From Nitrososphaeraceae archaeon (GTDB taxonomy: Archaea; Thermoproteota; Nitrososphaeria; Nitrososphaerales; Nitrososphaeraceae): DNA of 43,709 nucleotides. The DNA lies in the NCBI GenBank assembly GCA_022545895.1, contig JAKEIK010000055.1, forward strand, positions 1-43,709, written 5' to 3'. Positions 8,778 to 17,987 of this stretch are shown here, one piece after another (positions within the stretch are counted from its first letter, which is position 1; each line of letters opens with the position of its first letter). The notes under the pieces are model-generated. The model was not told the origin of the DNA, made no database searches, and worked only from the letters and a program-made list of their open reading frames with translations. Made by a program: the position numbers and the translations under genes.

Positions 8778-10898
8778 ATGCGATCTCAACTTAGGGACCT
8801 TCTCGGCTTATTAGGTTATTCATCACTTTATCCCCCTCAGGAACATGCTGTGTCAAAAGGATTAATGGATGGAAAGAATATGCTAATTACAACACCTACA
8901 GCAAGTGGGAAGACGCTCATGGGATTAATGGGTGCTATAAGAGCATTAGAGGGAGGGAAAAAGGTAATTTACCTTACACCATTAAGAGCACTGGCAGCTG
9001 AAAAATTCATAGATTTCAAAACTCTGCAGAGAATGCAATTTAACGATCGTAGGAAAATACGTGTAGGCATTTCAACTGGTGATTTTGATTCTTCTGGATC
9101 CGAATTAGAGGATATGGATATCGTGATACTGACAAATGAAAAACTGGATTCAATTATGCGTCATGGAATAAATTGGCTGGATAGGGTTGGAGTATTTATT
9201 ATCGACGAAGTTCATCTTCTAGGAGACCGCGAACGGGGGCCTACTCTTGAAATTATGTTGACAAAGATAAAAGAGAGATATCCGAAGGCGCAAATAATTG
9301 CTCTGAGTGCCACCATCTCAAATTCAGATGAAGTTGGCAGATGGTTGGGATGCGAAATTATTGAAAGTGAGTGGAGGCCAACCAGATTGGTAGAAGGAAT
9401 ATATGACTATGGTAAAGTTCGGATGAATGACGACGTTACTTTTGAAATCGAACGAAGTGGAAGTTCAAGCTCGCCCCCGATAGATCTGGCACTCCAGTCT
9501 GTGAAGGATGGTGGGCAAGCCCTTATTTTCACAGAAACAAGAAGGCGTGCCGTATCTCTTGCCGGTAAGGCAGCCGAACAAATCTCGAAATTATTTAACG
9601 AATCCTCAAAGAACCTAGCGAAACGAACTGCATTACAAATACGAGATAGTGCAGATGCTGAGATTAACAAGACACTTTCAGCGCTAGTTGCAAAGGGAGT
9701 GGCATTTCATCACGCTGGATTGGGACCTAGAGATAGACAAATTGTAGAGGATGCGTTTAGGACGGGTGTTATAAAACTTGTTACCGCAACACCTACGCTA
9801 GGGGCAGGGGTGAACTTACCAGCGAGAAGAGTGATAATTGCAAGTATTTTTCGGTATGATCAAAATTACGGGGGAAATGTTCCTATTAGCATCTTGGAAT
9901 ACAAACAGCTGTGCGGCCGTGCGGGAAGGCCAGCATATGATAAATTTGGAGAGTCCATACTTATTACCGATTCAAGAATCGACTCATCAGAGGTTTACGA
10001 TCATTACGTATTGGGCAGTCCCGAACCACTTCAATCTCACTTGATGAACGAGAGGTCTTTGAGAATACATTTGTTAGGTACCATCGCTACAACACTAAAA
10101 ATTAACAAATCCCGACTGTATGAATTATTCAATAATACCTTTTTTGCTCAACAACATGATCAAACGAGTATTAATTCGAAGCTTGACTCTGTATTAGAAT
10201 ACCTAGAACAGGAAGGCTTAATCATCTTAAAAAGTGATCATTTGACTGCTACTAAGTTCGGTAAGAGAACGGCACTTCTTTATATTGATCCACAGACAGC
10301 AGTGCAATTTAGAAAAAATATAAAATCAGTAGAAGTTTTTTATTCAGACAATATAGGTCACATCTTGAAATGGATCGTTGAATCAAACGACTTTTATCCA
10401 AAATTGTCATTGAGAATCAAGGATATCCAACATGTAAGCACCCTTTTTACCTCGGATGAGTGGAATCTGTATCAATATTTTATTGAAAGTTCTAACTCAA
10501 GAAGTCTGGTAGCACTCCTAAAATGGGTGAATGAAGCAAGCGACACAATACTATCTGGTAATATCGGAGTAGAGCCGGGTGATATGTACAGAATGGTCGA
10601 AACTGCTGAATGGTTGCTCTATAGTTTAGGTGAAATTGCTAGGATTATTGGACGAATAGACATTGTACATGAAATCAATATACTCAAACTAAGAGTAAAG
10701 TATGGGATAAAAACAGAGTTAATTCCTCTTATTCAATTTGAAGGAGTTGGAAGAATAAGAGCAAGAGCATTATATAATAGGGGCATCGTAAATGCCGAAA
10801 AACTTGCAGAAACTTCAGAATCCAAGTTAGCAGCTATTTCAAAAGTTGGCCCTGTACTTGCTAGAAAACTAAAGCACCAGGTAAATCGACACAAATAA
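8778..10898 (+). CDS. Ski2-like DNA helicase (Hel308-type)
   Basis: TPTASGKTLMG, IIDEVHLLGD, ALSATISN, TATPTLGAGVNLPARRVII, QLCGRAGRP motifs; HhH-like C-terminus GVGRIRARALYNRGI. Confidence 0.93.
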   Translation: MRSQLRDLLGLLGYSSLYPPQEHAVSKGLMDGKNMLITTPTASGKTLMGLMGAIRALEGGKKVIYLTPLRALAAEKFIDFKTLQRMQFNDRRKIRVGISTGDFDSSGSELEDMDIVILTNEKLDSIMRHGINWLDRVGVFIIDEVHLLGDRERGPTLEIMLTKIKERYPKAQIIALSATISNSDEVGRWLGCEIIESEWRPTRLVEGIYDYGKVRMNDDVTFEIERSGSSSSPPIDLALQSVKDGGQALIFTETRRRAVSLAGKAAEQISKLFNESSKNLAKRTALQIRDSADAEINKTLSALVAKGVAFHHAGLGPRDRQIVEDAFRTGVIKLVTATPTLGAGVNLPARRVIIASIFRYDQNYGGNVPISILEYKQLCGRAGRPAYDKFGESILITDSRIDSSEVYDHYVLGSPEPLQSHLMNERSLRIHLLGTIATTLKINKSRLYELFNNTFFAQQHDQTSINSKLDSVLEYLEQEGLIILKSDHLTATKFGKRTALLYIDPQTAVQFRKNIKSVEVFYSDNIGHILKWIVESNDFYPKLSLRIKDIQHVSTLFTSDEWNLYQYFIESSNSRSLVALLKWVNEASDTILSGNIGVEPGDMYRMVETAEWLLYSLGEIARIIGRIDIVHEINILKLRVKYGIKTELIPLIQFEGVGRIRARALYNRGIVNAEKLAETSESKLAAISKVGPVLARKLKHQVNRHK

Positions 10899-11034
10899 TA
10901 GTTCTATTTCACTACACTACATTTCTAAATAAGGTCTGACAAATTTCTTTGCATTTTAAAGTGTATGGTATGGCCCGACAGCTTTTTGGTCCTTGGTAGG
11001 GTATTTCCAGAGTAAATGATAATGACCAATGAAT

Positions 11035-12006
11035 CTAATTGACTCTATGGAGTGGTCCAATTTGTCTGAAAAAATTTATGACATTCATTGCTGCCATTTC
11101 TGCCATTCTAGATCGTGTTTCCTGGGTGGCACTACCTAGATGCGGTAACAATACAGCGTTTGATGTCTTTAATAGTGGACTTTCTCTAGAAACAGGCTCT
11201 TCCTCATATACATCCAATCCAGCACCTGCAATCAACCCTTTATTCAGAGCACGAACTAAATCTTTCTCCTTAACCACCTTCCCTCTGGCAGTATTGATTA
11301 GAAATGCAGTGTTCTTCATCTTCTTCAATTCATCAAATGAAATCATGTGATAAGTATCCTTGTTCAGGTCAACATGTATCGATATAAAATCACTTCTCCG
11401 GAGTAATTCATGAAAGTCAACATAGCGTAACCCAAATTTCGATTCAAGTTCGTACCTTCGAGTTCTATTATGATATATTACATCCATCTCGAAACCTTTT
11501 GCACGTCTTGCAACCTTCGTACCTATATTACCAAGACCAATTATTCCCAAAACTTTGCCATAAACATCGGTACCTAGAAATAGATCAGGCGTCCACCCAA
11601 ATTTCCATTTGGCATTCTTGACATAGTAATCACCTTTGACAACATTTCTTGAAACCGCAAAAATTAATGCAAATGTCAAATCAGCTGTCGTTTCTGATAA
11701 AATGTCTGGCGTATTGGTAACAACAATCTCCTTATTTGTGGCTGCTTCTAAATCAACATGATCATATCCAGCACTATAACAGCTAATTAGTTTAAGTCTA
11801 TTTCCTGCCGAATATATCACCTCAGAATCTATTTTATCTCCTAACATGCAAACAATCGCATCAACTTCTTTCGCTTTCTCTACCATTTGTCTTTTGGAGA
11901 TAGGTATTACGCTGTCATTCATATTGATATGACAATATTTAGAAAGCAGAGTAGGACCAGGTTCCTGTAAGCTTCTAGTTACGTACACTACGGGCTTGTA
12001 TAACAT
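11035..12006 (-). CDS. D-isomer specific 2-hydroxyacid dehydrogenase (glyoxylate/hydroxypyruvate reductase-like)
   Basis: NAD-binding GLGNIGTKVARRAKGF; INTARGKVV; VLLPHLGSATQETRSRM. Confidence 0.92.
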   Translation of the reverse strand: MLYKPVVYVTRSLQEPGPTLLSKYCHINMNDSVIPISKRQMVEKAKEVDAIVCMLGDKIDSEVIYSAGNRLKLISCYSAGYDHVDLEAATNKEIVVTNTPDILSETTADLTFALIFAVSRNVVKGDYYVKNAKWKFGWTPDLFLGTDVYGKVLGIIGLGNIGTKVARRAKGFEMDVIYHNRTRRYELESKFGLRYVDFHELLRRSDFISIHVDLNKDTYHMISFDELKKMKNTAFLINTARGKVVKEKDLVRALNKGLIAGAGLDVYEEEPVSRESPLLKTSNAVLLPHLGSATQETRSRMAEMAAMNVINFFRQIGPLHRVN

Positions 12007-12540
12007 TCAACCTCTGGTTAGTAAAATTCTTTAACCATTAAACTTTTTGATAAAAAGGTATGGGCACAGGAAATATGTGCAGTGTAAAAATGACTACCTT
12101 TATTGTGCAACGATGACGATTATGGCGCTCACTATTATTCTAACTGCTTACCAGTATCATGTATATTGCTTCTTTACATTCAAAAATCGTATTGCCCAAT
12201 TCAACCTTAGACGATCCTCTGGTATACTTTACTACACCAAATTAGATTTCTTAAAAATCAGAATGCGTCGGATAAAGTCACCGCAATTTTTGATCCGTTC
12301 GCAAATTCGCGACCTTATAAATCATATATAGATTGTTCACTAGCAGATAGGTTAGTAGGCAGATTTTAGAGAAATTACGGATAAGAAATCGGACTCCGAA
12401 TCTGTTTAATTCTATAGTCAATTGCTTTGGGGATTTGATAAATAATGATCGTTATTGAGTTGCCATATTTGTTTCTAAATATATAGAAATTAATATAACT
12501 ACTACAAAATCAACCGATAGTTAAATCTAACAAGCTGGTA

Positions 12541-13554
12541 ATGATCATGATACCTTCCTATATTGCTATTTTCGTGTATGGAGCTATTGTATCTTCGATA
12601 TCCTTTCTAATAATCTATTTTTTAATGCCATGGTACATTCGTTACTTGATCAAGAAAGGTAATGTTGTACTTGATTATCATAAGGCCAAAAGACCAGCTG
12701 TCCCAAGACCGGCCGGTCCAATACTATTCACAGGGATAGCAATTAGCGAAATTATACTCTATCTTCTAGTCCATGATATCAGGATACTAGCTGTTCTGGC
12801 CACGACTGCGATCTCATTTATCATAGGGTACATTGATGACGTTAGAATCATGCCAGGGTGGTTCAAGCCCGTTGCCTTGATTTTTGCCGGAATACCAATA
12901 ATAATACTTGGCGCACATGGAGATCACCTTAATCTGATATTCGGTGATGCTTTTATTCCTATCCTGTATCTGCCGCTCATTTTAGCCATCATTCCTATTG
13001 CGGGTAACACAATAAATTCAATTGATGTTCTAAATGGTGCTGCAACAGGATTTATTATCATCACTGCTCTTCCATTGTTGCTTAGTGTAGCAATATTTGG
13101 TGATAATAACATTCTACTCGCTGGTCTACCGATGTTATTTGGTACTATTGCGATGTATATGTTTCACAAATTTCCTAGCAAAATTTTCCCTGGCGACTCT
13201 GGCACTTTACTTCTAGGTGCTATGTATGGGGCACTTGCAATAGCCGGAAACTCAGAAATAATCGGAGCGATAGCGCTCCTTCCAGCGGTTATGAATTCGT
13301 TTTTGTTCCTGTCTAGTGTTAAAAAAATAGTCGAACACAGGAATCTTAAGAGTAGACCAACTGTATTAACCGATGATTTCAAAATAAAGGCTTCGAAAGA
13401 AAAAACTGCACCATCTACTTTGGTACGCCTCCTGGTAGCAAAAGGACCGTTATCAGAGGCAGAAATAGTTAATAGAATCTTCATTTTAGCTATTTTCTCT
13501 TCAGTATTAGCATTCGTATCTATTATCATGCAATATTATTTTACAAAGTGGTAA
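12541..13554 (+). CDS. glycosyltransferase family 4 (WecA/MraY/AglH-like phospho-sugar transferase)
   Basis: Multi-pass; GYIDDVR, NSIDVLNGA, KIFPGDSGTLLLGA motifs. Confidence 0.88.
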   Translation: MIMIPSYIAIFVYGAIVSSISFLIIYFLMPWYIRYLIKKGNVVLDYHKAKRPAVPRPAGPILFTGIAISEIILYLLVHDIRILAVLATTAISFIIGYIDDVRIMPGWFKPVALIFAGIPIIILGAHGDHLNLIFGDAFIPILYLPLILAIIPIAGNTINSIDVLNGAATGFIIITALPLLLSVAIFGDNNILLAGLPMLFGTIAMYMFHKFPSKIFPGDSGTLLLGAMYGALAIAGNSEIIGAIALLPAVMNSFLFLSSVKKIVEHRNLKSRPTVLTDDFKIKASKEKTAPSTLVRLLVAKGPLSEAEIVNRIFILAIFSSVLAFVSIIMQYYFTKW

Positions 13555-13586
13555 TCCCGTAATGATTCAGAGCTTTTTGAGATACA

Positions 13587-13623
13587 TGCGGCATAGTCCT
13601 TGGAACTTTGTAACTATGCCGTA
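13587..13623. terminator. strong stem-loop downstream of GT4 gene (possible terminator or structured RNA)
   Basis: CGGCATAGT (13589-13597) pairs perfectly with ACTATGCCG (13613-13621); extends by a G-T and a T-A pair; no clear T tract. Confidence 0.4.
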
Positions 13624-13874
13624 ATAACCGTTAACAATCCGAGCTTGTTCAACATTTATCCTGAGTCACGGAAATCATTATAGTAGATATCATCATGGAG
13701 GTAGGACATTTCAAAACCAGGGTGCCCCATCCTCATTGGCCCTTCCTGAGACAAAAAGAACTATCAAAGATTGTAATAGTTACAAGCATTATTACTAATA
13801 TAAGACGGTTGCTGAAATGAATTGAATATACTTGATCATTCCGGCAGAAGTGGATACATATGTGGCATTTTTAG

Positions 13875-14030
13875 AGGATCAAAGGCACCAGTAAAACTCG
13901 TGTGAGTGTTGCAGAAGATTATGATGTGATGGTCAAAGATTTGAAAAGGCACAGAACAGAAGGAAGAGGCAAAATAAAAGGTTGCATAGTCTGGGCAATG
14001 AAAAGTGTGGAATGGAAATTCAACGATTGA
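13875..14030 (+). pseudogene. coding-like ORF remnant, family unknown
   Basis: In-frame RIKGTSKTRVSVAEDYDVMVKDLKRHRTEGRGKIKGCIVWAMKSVEWKFND then stop; no good start codon. Confidence 0.35.
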
Positions 14031-14046
14031 AATCTTGTCTTGAAAG

Positions 14047-14245
14047 ATGCCAATTAGTAAAACTGATGAAAAATTTGCTGAAGATTTGACAAAGGAATTT
14101 CATCTATAATGGTTTGCAAGGGATATTTTTTAGACATAAATCAATAAAACCAATTGGACGTGGTAGATATGCTGCTGGCCTAAAGCGATGCCAGGTATAT
14201 AATATCTTTATCAAATGGGAAGGTTTTTTTGGCACGACGTTCTAG
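14047..14245 (+). pseudogene. decayed ORF (frameshifted) resembling the middle of a small zinc-ribbon protein
   Basis: MPISKTDEKFAEDLTKEFHL* followed in other frames by (WFARDI)FFRHKSIKPIGRGRYAAGLKRCQVYNIFIKWEGFFGTTF*. Confidence 0.45.
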
Positions 14246-14315
14246 ACAAGAGATTTTTCAGAACACTAATTAAATAAATTAATAACTCCACAAATCATAA
14301 AATGGTATTCTACTT

Positions 14316-14555
14316 ATGAAACTCCTGGGATTGTTTGGCATGATCTTTTTAATGTGGGTCATGATAAATACGGTTTCATTATTTTTGATTGTGGTAGTTG
14401 CGCCATTGCATATTTCTATTTTTCACAATTTCACAGATCGATTTATTACTTCTGCAGTCCAGGCAGTACTAGCAATAGGAATAGTCATAATATTGATAAT
14501 AGTGTTAAGCAAAATGAAAAGCCTGTACCTAAAGCGTACCATTGATATTACATGA
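14316..14555 (+). CDS. small membrane protein (two TM segments), unknown
   Basis: 79 aa; two strongly hydrophobic segments and basic C-terminus. Confidence 0.45.
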   Translation: MKLLGLFGMIFLMWVMINTVSLFLIVVVAPLHISIFHNFTDRFITSAVQAVLAIGIVIILIIVLSKMKSLYLKRTIDIT

Positions 14556-14698
14556 CGTGAATGAGCTCAATCGTGCCACCGTATCTAAATTTGATATGCT
14601 CCTAATTAATGAATAGCCAGAAAGGGTTTACTCTTCCGCACTAAAAGTCCGTGATGGACCACATTGTAAAATGATGAAACCCGACTGTATAACTGGGC

Positions 14699-15118
14699 TT
14701 ACTCCATTATTGCTATAGTCCTGCGTTCGAGTATGAATAATATTGCATCCGATATGATTTCTTTTGTTATTAATCCAAAGTCCCAAGCATCAATGAACCC
14801 TCTGAATTCTTGTTCTAGTGTCTTTGCAGTATCTTGAAATCTAATCATCTTTTGTGGAGTATCTGGAGTTGAATATCCCTTTGCTACCATGACCGGGCAC
14901 CTTTGATCCTTAGCAAATGGTTGAGGAATATACCAGGCATCCTTTGCGAATTCATACCCGCCTGACCTTATGGTAGTGTACATTCTCATTAACTCATCAT
15001 TAGTAAGTTTCTTCAAATCCTTGAACCAGGATTCATCATTATGTTTAGCTATCATACGAGCCGGCAAAGTACTTTCGCTCTCAAATTGCAAGTGTACAAC
15101 CCAATAGAGATATCTCAT
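14699..15118 (-). CDS. hypothetical protein
   Basis: 139-aa ORF, natural composition, adjacent and co-oriented with the GGR-like gene. Confidence 0.55.
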   Translation of the reverse strand: MRYLYWVVHLQFESESTLPARMIAKHNDESWFKDLKKLTNDELMRMYTTIRSGGYEFAKDAWYIPQPFAKDQRCPVMVAKGYSTPDTPQKMIRFQDTAKTLEQEFRGFIDAWDFGLITKEIISDAILFILERRTIAIME

Positions 15119-15178
15119 TTTAAAAACATTTTCAATCTAACCATGCCTTGATAACGTTAGAGTATGGATGTGAGAGGT

Positions 15179-16222
15179 CTACAATTTCGCGACCTTCATG
15201 AGATCGCCAGCTCTTATTTCCATTCCATACCTATCTTCTTGCCCTTTCATATGATTATATAACCTGAGTAATTCAAAGGCATTCTTGAAGAAACTAAACC
15301 GTCCACTAATCTTCCTCTGAATGAATTTGAACACGAGTGAATATATTTCGAATTTTTTCAATACGGACCTCCGATACTGACTAAGATTTTCCAGATTCTG
15401 AATGAATAATTCAGCACACCACGTGGAAGGAATAATGCCTTCTCCAAGTAAGGGATACACCGTGCCTATGGATTCACCAACACCGATGGTTTTTCGACCA
15501 TCTGTGAATGGTTCGGAATTTTTTGGAGGACTAATTCTAACAGGACGGCCCACTTTTTTTATAATCTGCCCCTTATATCGATGAAGAAATTTCTCAACGA
15601 ACCGATTATTATTTTTCCGCTGGTAGTCGCCGGCACCAATATGTGCGTACCCGTTGCCTAAGGGGAAATACCAAAAATAGCCTGCCATAGAAGGAAAAGC
15701 TTTTAGATAAAAATCATCAAATGGCGTTTTTCCGCTTTCATATTTCATCTTGTATTGTACACAAGGTATCCACGTCTCGTTTGACGGCTTAGGTAGATAA
15801 TCCCGATGAAAACCAGTGGAATCAACGATAAGATCAAAATTATCTTCGAGATCCTTCTTGTTTGGAACCTTGCCAAAACGAATATCGGTTCCTCTTATCA
15901 TATCTTGGATTACTTTAAGTTTATCATAACTTACCATTCCCTTTAATCTGAGATCAATGCTCTCTGCTGCACAAAAATTCTCATCCTTGCCTATATCAAC
16001 CGTCATATTTTCGCCTTGATGTAAAATATAATCGTCAAAATTCAACCCACATTTTGCAATAAGGCCTGACATTGTATTCTCAGAAGTAGCCCAAGCACAA
16101 ACAGCATCATGAGTTTTGTCCGACATCCTTTCAAATCCTACCACATGATTATCATGATCATCACCGAGCCTGTTCATTAGATATGCTCCGGCAACTCCAA
16201 TGCCTACAACTGCTATCTTCAT
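15179..16222 (-). CDS. FAD-dependent oxidoreductase, geranylgeranyl reductase family-like
   Basis: N-terminal Rossmann MKIAVVGIGVAGAYLMNRL; DLIVDSTGFHRDYLP; GVGESIGTVYPLLGEGIIPS typical of GGR family. Confidence 0.85.
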   Translation of the reverse strand: MKIAVVGIGVAGAYLMNRLGDDHDNHVVGFERMSDKTHDAVCAWATSENTMSGLIAKCGLNFDDYILHQGENMTVDIGKDENFCAAESIDLRLKGMVSYDKLKVIQDMIRGTDIRFGKVPNKKDLEDNFDLIVDSTGFHRDYLPKPSNETWIPCVQYKMKYESGKTPFDDFYLKAFPSMAGYFWYFPLGNGYAHIGAGDYQRKNNNRFVEKFLHRYKGQIIKKVGRPVRISPPKNSEPFTDGRKTIGVGESIGTVYPLLGEGIIPSTWCAELFIQNLENLSQYRRSVLKKFEIYSLVFKFIQRKISGRFSFFKNAFELLRLYNHMKGQEDRYGMEIRAGDLMKVAKL

Positions 16223-16319
16223 ATGGTAACGGAAACTGTACTGGTTTTAGCTAGATAAAAAGCTTGATGCGTTTACAACTATCATAGTTCCAACAATTTC
16301 AATGCCCATTGATTTATAG

Positions 16320-16553
16320 ATGGATAAGTGCAATCGGGTACGATCAATGTCCAAAATGAATATGCCGGGATCAGTTAGAGCAGGGTTGTTTCTTCTTGTC
16401 CTAGGAGCAATATGTGTGGGAATAGGCACATATATCGATAAAGCCGCATTGTCCCTGTATGGATTCATAATTGCTGTGGGAGGATTTTTGCTTTACTTTT
16501 TATCCACGATTCTTGCAAGAAGAAGGTCTAAAAGGAAAAATGTCACAAATTGA
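16320..16553 (+). CDS. small membrane protein (two TM segments)
   Basis: 77 aa; hydrophobic hairpin followed by RRRSKRKN basic tail. Confidence 0.5.
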   Translation: MDKCNRVRSMSKMNMPGSVRAGLFLLVLGAICVGIGTYIDKAALSLYGFIIAVGGFLLYFLSTILARRRSKRKNVTN

Positions 16554-16653
16554 AAGTATAACTCTTGAGCTTGGGGTCTAGGTCGATGATCTTAAGCTTA
16601 CCCAAATAAGAAGATATTCAAGCAAATTTATAAATTGCACTAAATACCGTAGA

Positions 16654-17259
16654 TTGGATATAAGTTTGAAGGGTACTGATTTTGTCGATGAGGATAACAT
16701 AGAAGAACTTGAGCAAGCATCTGAAGATAGTGAAACTTCGCCAGAACCGCTTACAGAAAGTAATTCCAATATCCACCACGACTCTCAAGTGCAGGCCCAC
16801 ACTGAAATACCCATTTCAGATTCAAAGTTTTTTGCGATACGAACAACAGGTGGTCAAGAACATGTTGTTGTAAATATGGCTCAAAATAAAATAAACTCAA
16901 AGAAAATCCCTGTCCGGTCTATATTACTACTTGATAGTTTCAAAGGCTACATAATAATCGAAGCTCCAGATTCAAATATTGCCTATGAGGCATTGGCTGG
17001 CATTCGTCATGTAAAAGGGCAAATTCGCGGAGAACTCCCTTACAAGGACATAGAGGGGTATCTGGTCAAACGACCAGTAGTCACCGAATTAAATATAGAT
17101 GATACTGTAGAAGTTATCGCAGGTCCATTCAAGTCTATGAAAGCAAAGATTACACGAGTCGATTACGAAAAACAAGAGGCAACAGTATTACTATTGGACT
17201 CCCCTTATCAGATACCTGTAACTGTGGATGCAAACTATTTGAAAAAAATAGCACAATAA
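16654..17259 (+). CDS. spt5: transcription elongation factor Spt5 (NusG-like) with acidic N-terminal extension
   Basis: NGN core KFFAIRTTGGQEHVVVNMAQNK, KOW-like VEVIAGPFKSMKAKITRVDYEKQEATVLL; TTG start as tracked. Confidence 0.9.
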   Translation: MDISLKGTDFVDEDNIEELEQASEDSETSPEPLTESNSNIHHDSQVQAHTEIPISDSKFFAIRTTGGQEHVVVNMAQNKINSKKIPVRSILLLDSFKGYIIIEAPDSNIAYEALAGIRHVKGQIRGELPYKDIEGYLVKRPVVTELNIDDTVEVIAGPFKSMKAKITRVDYEKQEATVLLLDSPYQIPVTVDANYLKKIAQ

Positions 17260-17397
17260 ACAAATTCATTCGCCTATGTGTAATAAATTTCGGGATTCCA
17301 CATTGCATTGAAGTAGAATTTCAATCTCTCCATTTCTTGTTCCATAAAACGAACTATTAAATTAAAGGAGGGTATCAACTATGAAGATTATTCTACA

Positions 17398-17880
17398 ATG
17401 GGCGAAAAGAAATCCATTTCTGCACTAGTTAGTGGGGGAGAAGCAAGCGCAGGACCACCTCTGGGTCCTGCATTGGGTCCAATGGGCATAAACGTATTGC
17501 AGGTAGTAAATACAATAAACGAAAAAACAATGGATTTTCACGGCATGAAAGTACCAGTAAGAGTGGAAGTAGATCCAGAAACCAAGAAATTTACCGTTGA
17601 AGTGGGAATTCCTCCGACAACGGCATTGATCGCAAAGGAGGCTAATATCACTAAGGGGTCGGGTACTGCAGGCAAAGATTACGTCGGGAATATAACAATG
17701 GAAGGCATAGTCAAGGTAGCGAGGATGAAAATGGATGTATCTTATGGTAATGACGTCAGGTCGGTAGCAAAAGAAATAATTGGCTCTTGTGTAAGTAACG
17801 GAATAAAAATAGACGATAAACCTGCAAAAGAGATCTATTCTGATCTTTCAAGTGGAAAATATGACCACCTATTTTCGTGA
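17398..17880 (+). CDS. rpl11: 50S ribosomal protein L11
   Basis: SALVSGGEASAGPPLGPALGPMGINVLQVV; VGIPPTTALI. Confidence 0.96.
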   Translation: MGEKKSISALVSGGEASAGPPLGPALGPMGINVLQVVNTINEKTMDFHGMKVPVRVEVDPETKKFTVEVGIPPTTALIAKEANITKGSGTAGKDYVGNITMEGIVKVARMKMDVSYGNDVRSVAKEIIGSCVSNGIKIDDKPAKEIYSDLSSGKYDHLFS

Positions 17881-17987
17881 CTTCATCCAAATATTAACTT
17901 CTATCCCGAGTTAGACAAGTTCCAATAGTAAGTTTAAAATACCTAAACTTTACATTTATTTTCGAAAATTTAGGAGAAAAGTGAAAA

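Noticed and set aside
12047-12331. 94-aa ORF between the dehydrogenase and GT4 genes
   Set aside because: Composition irregular and no recognisable pattern; insufficient support.
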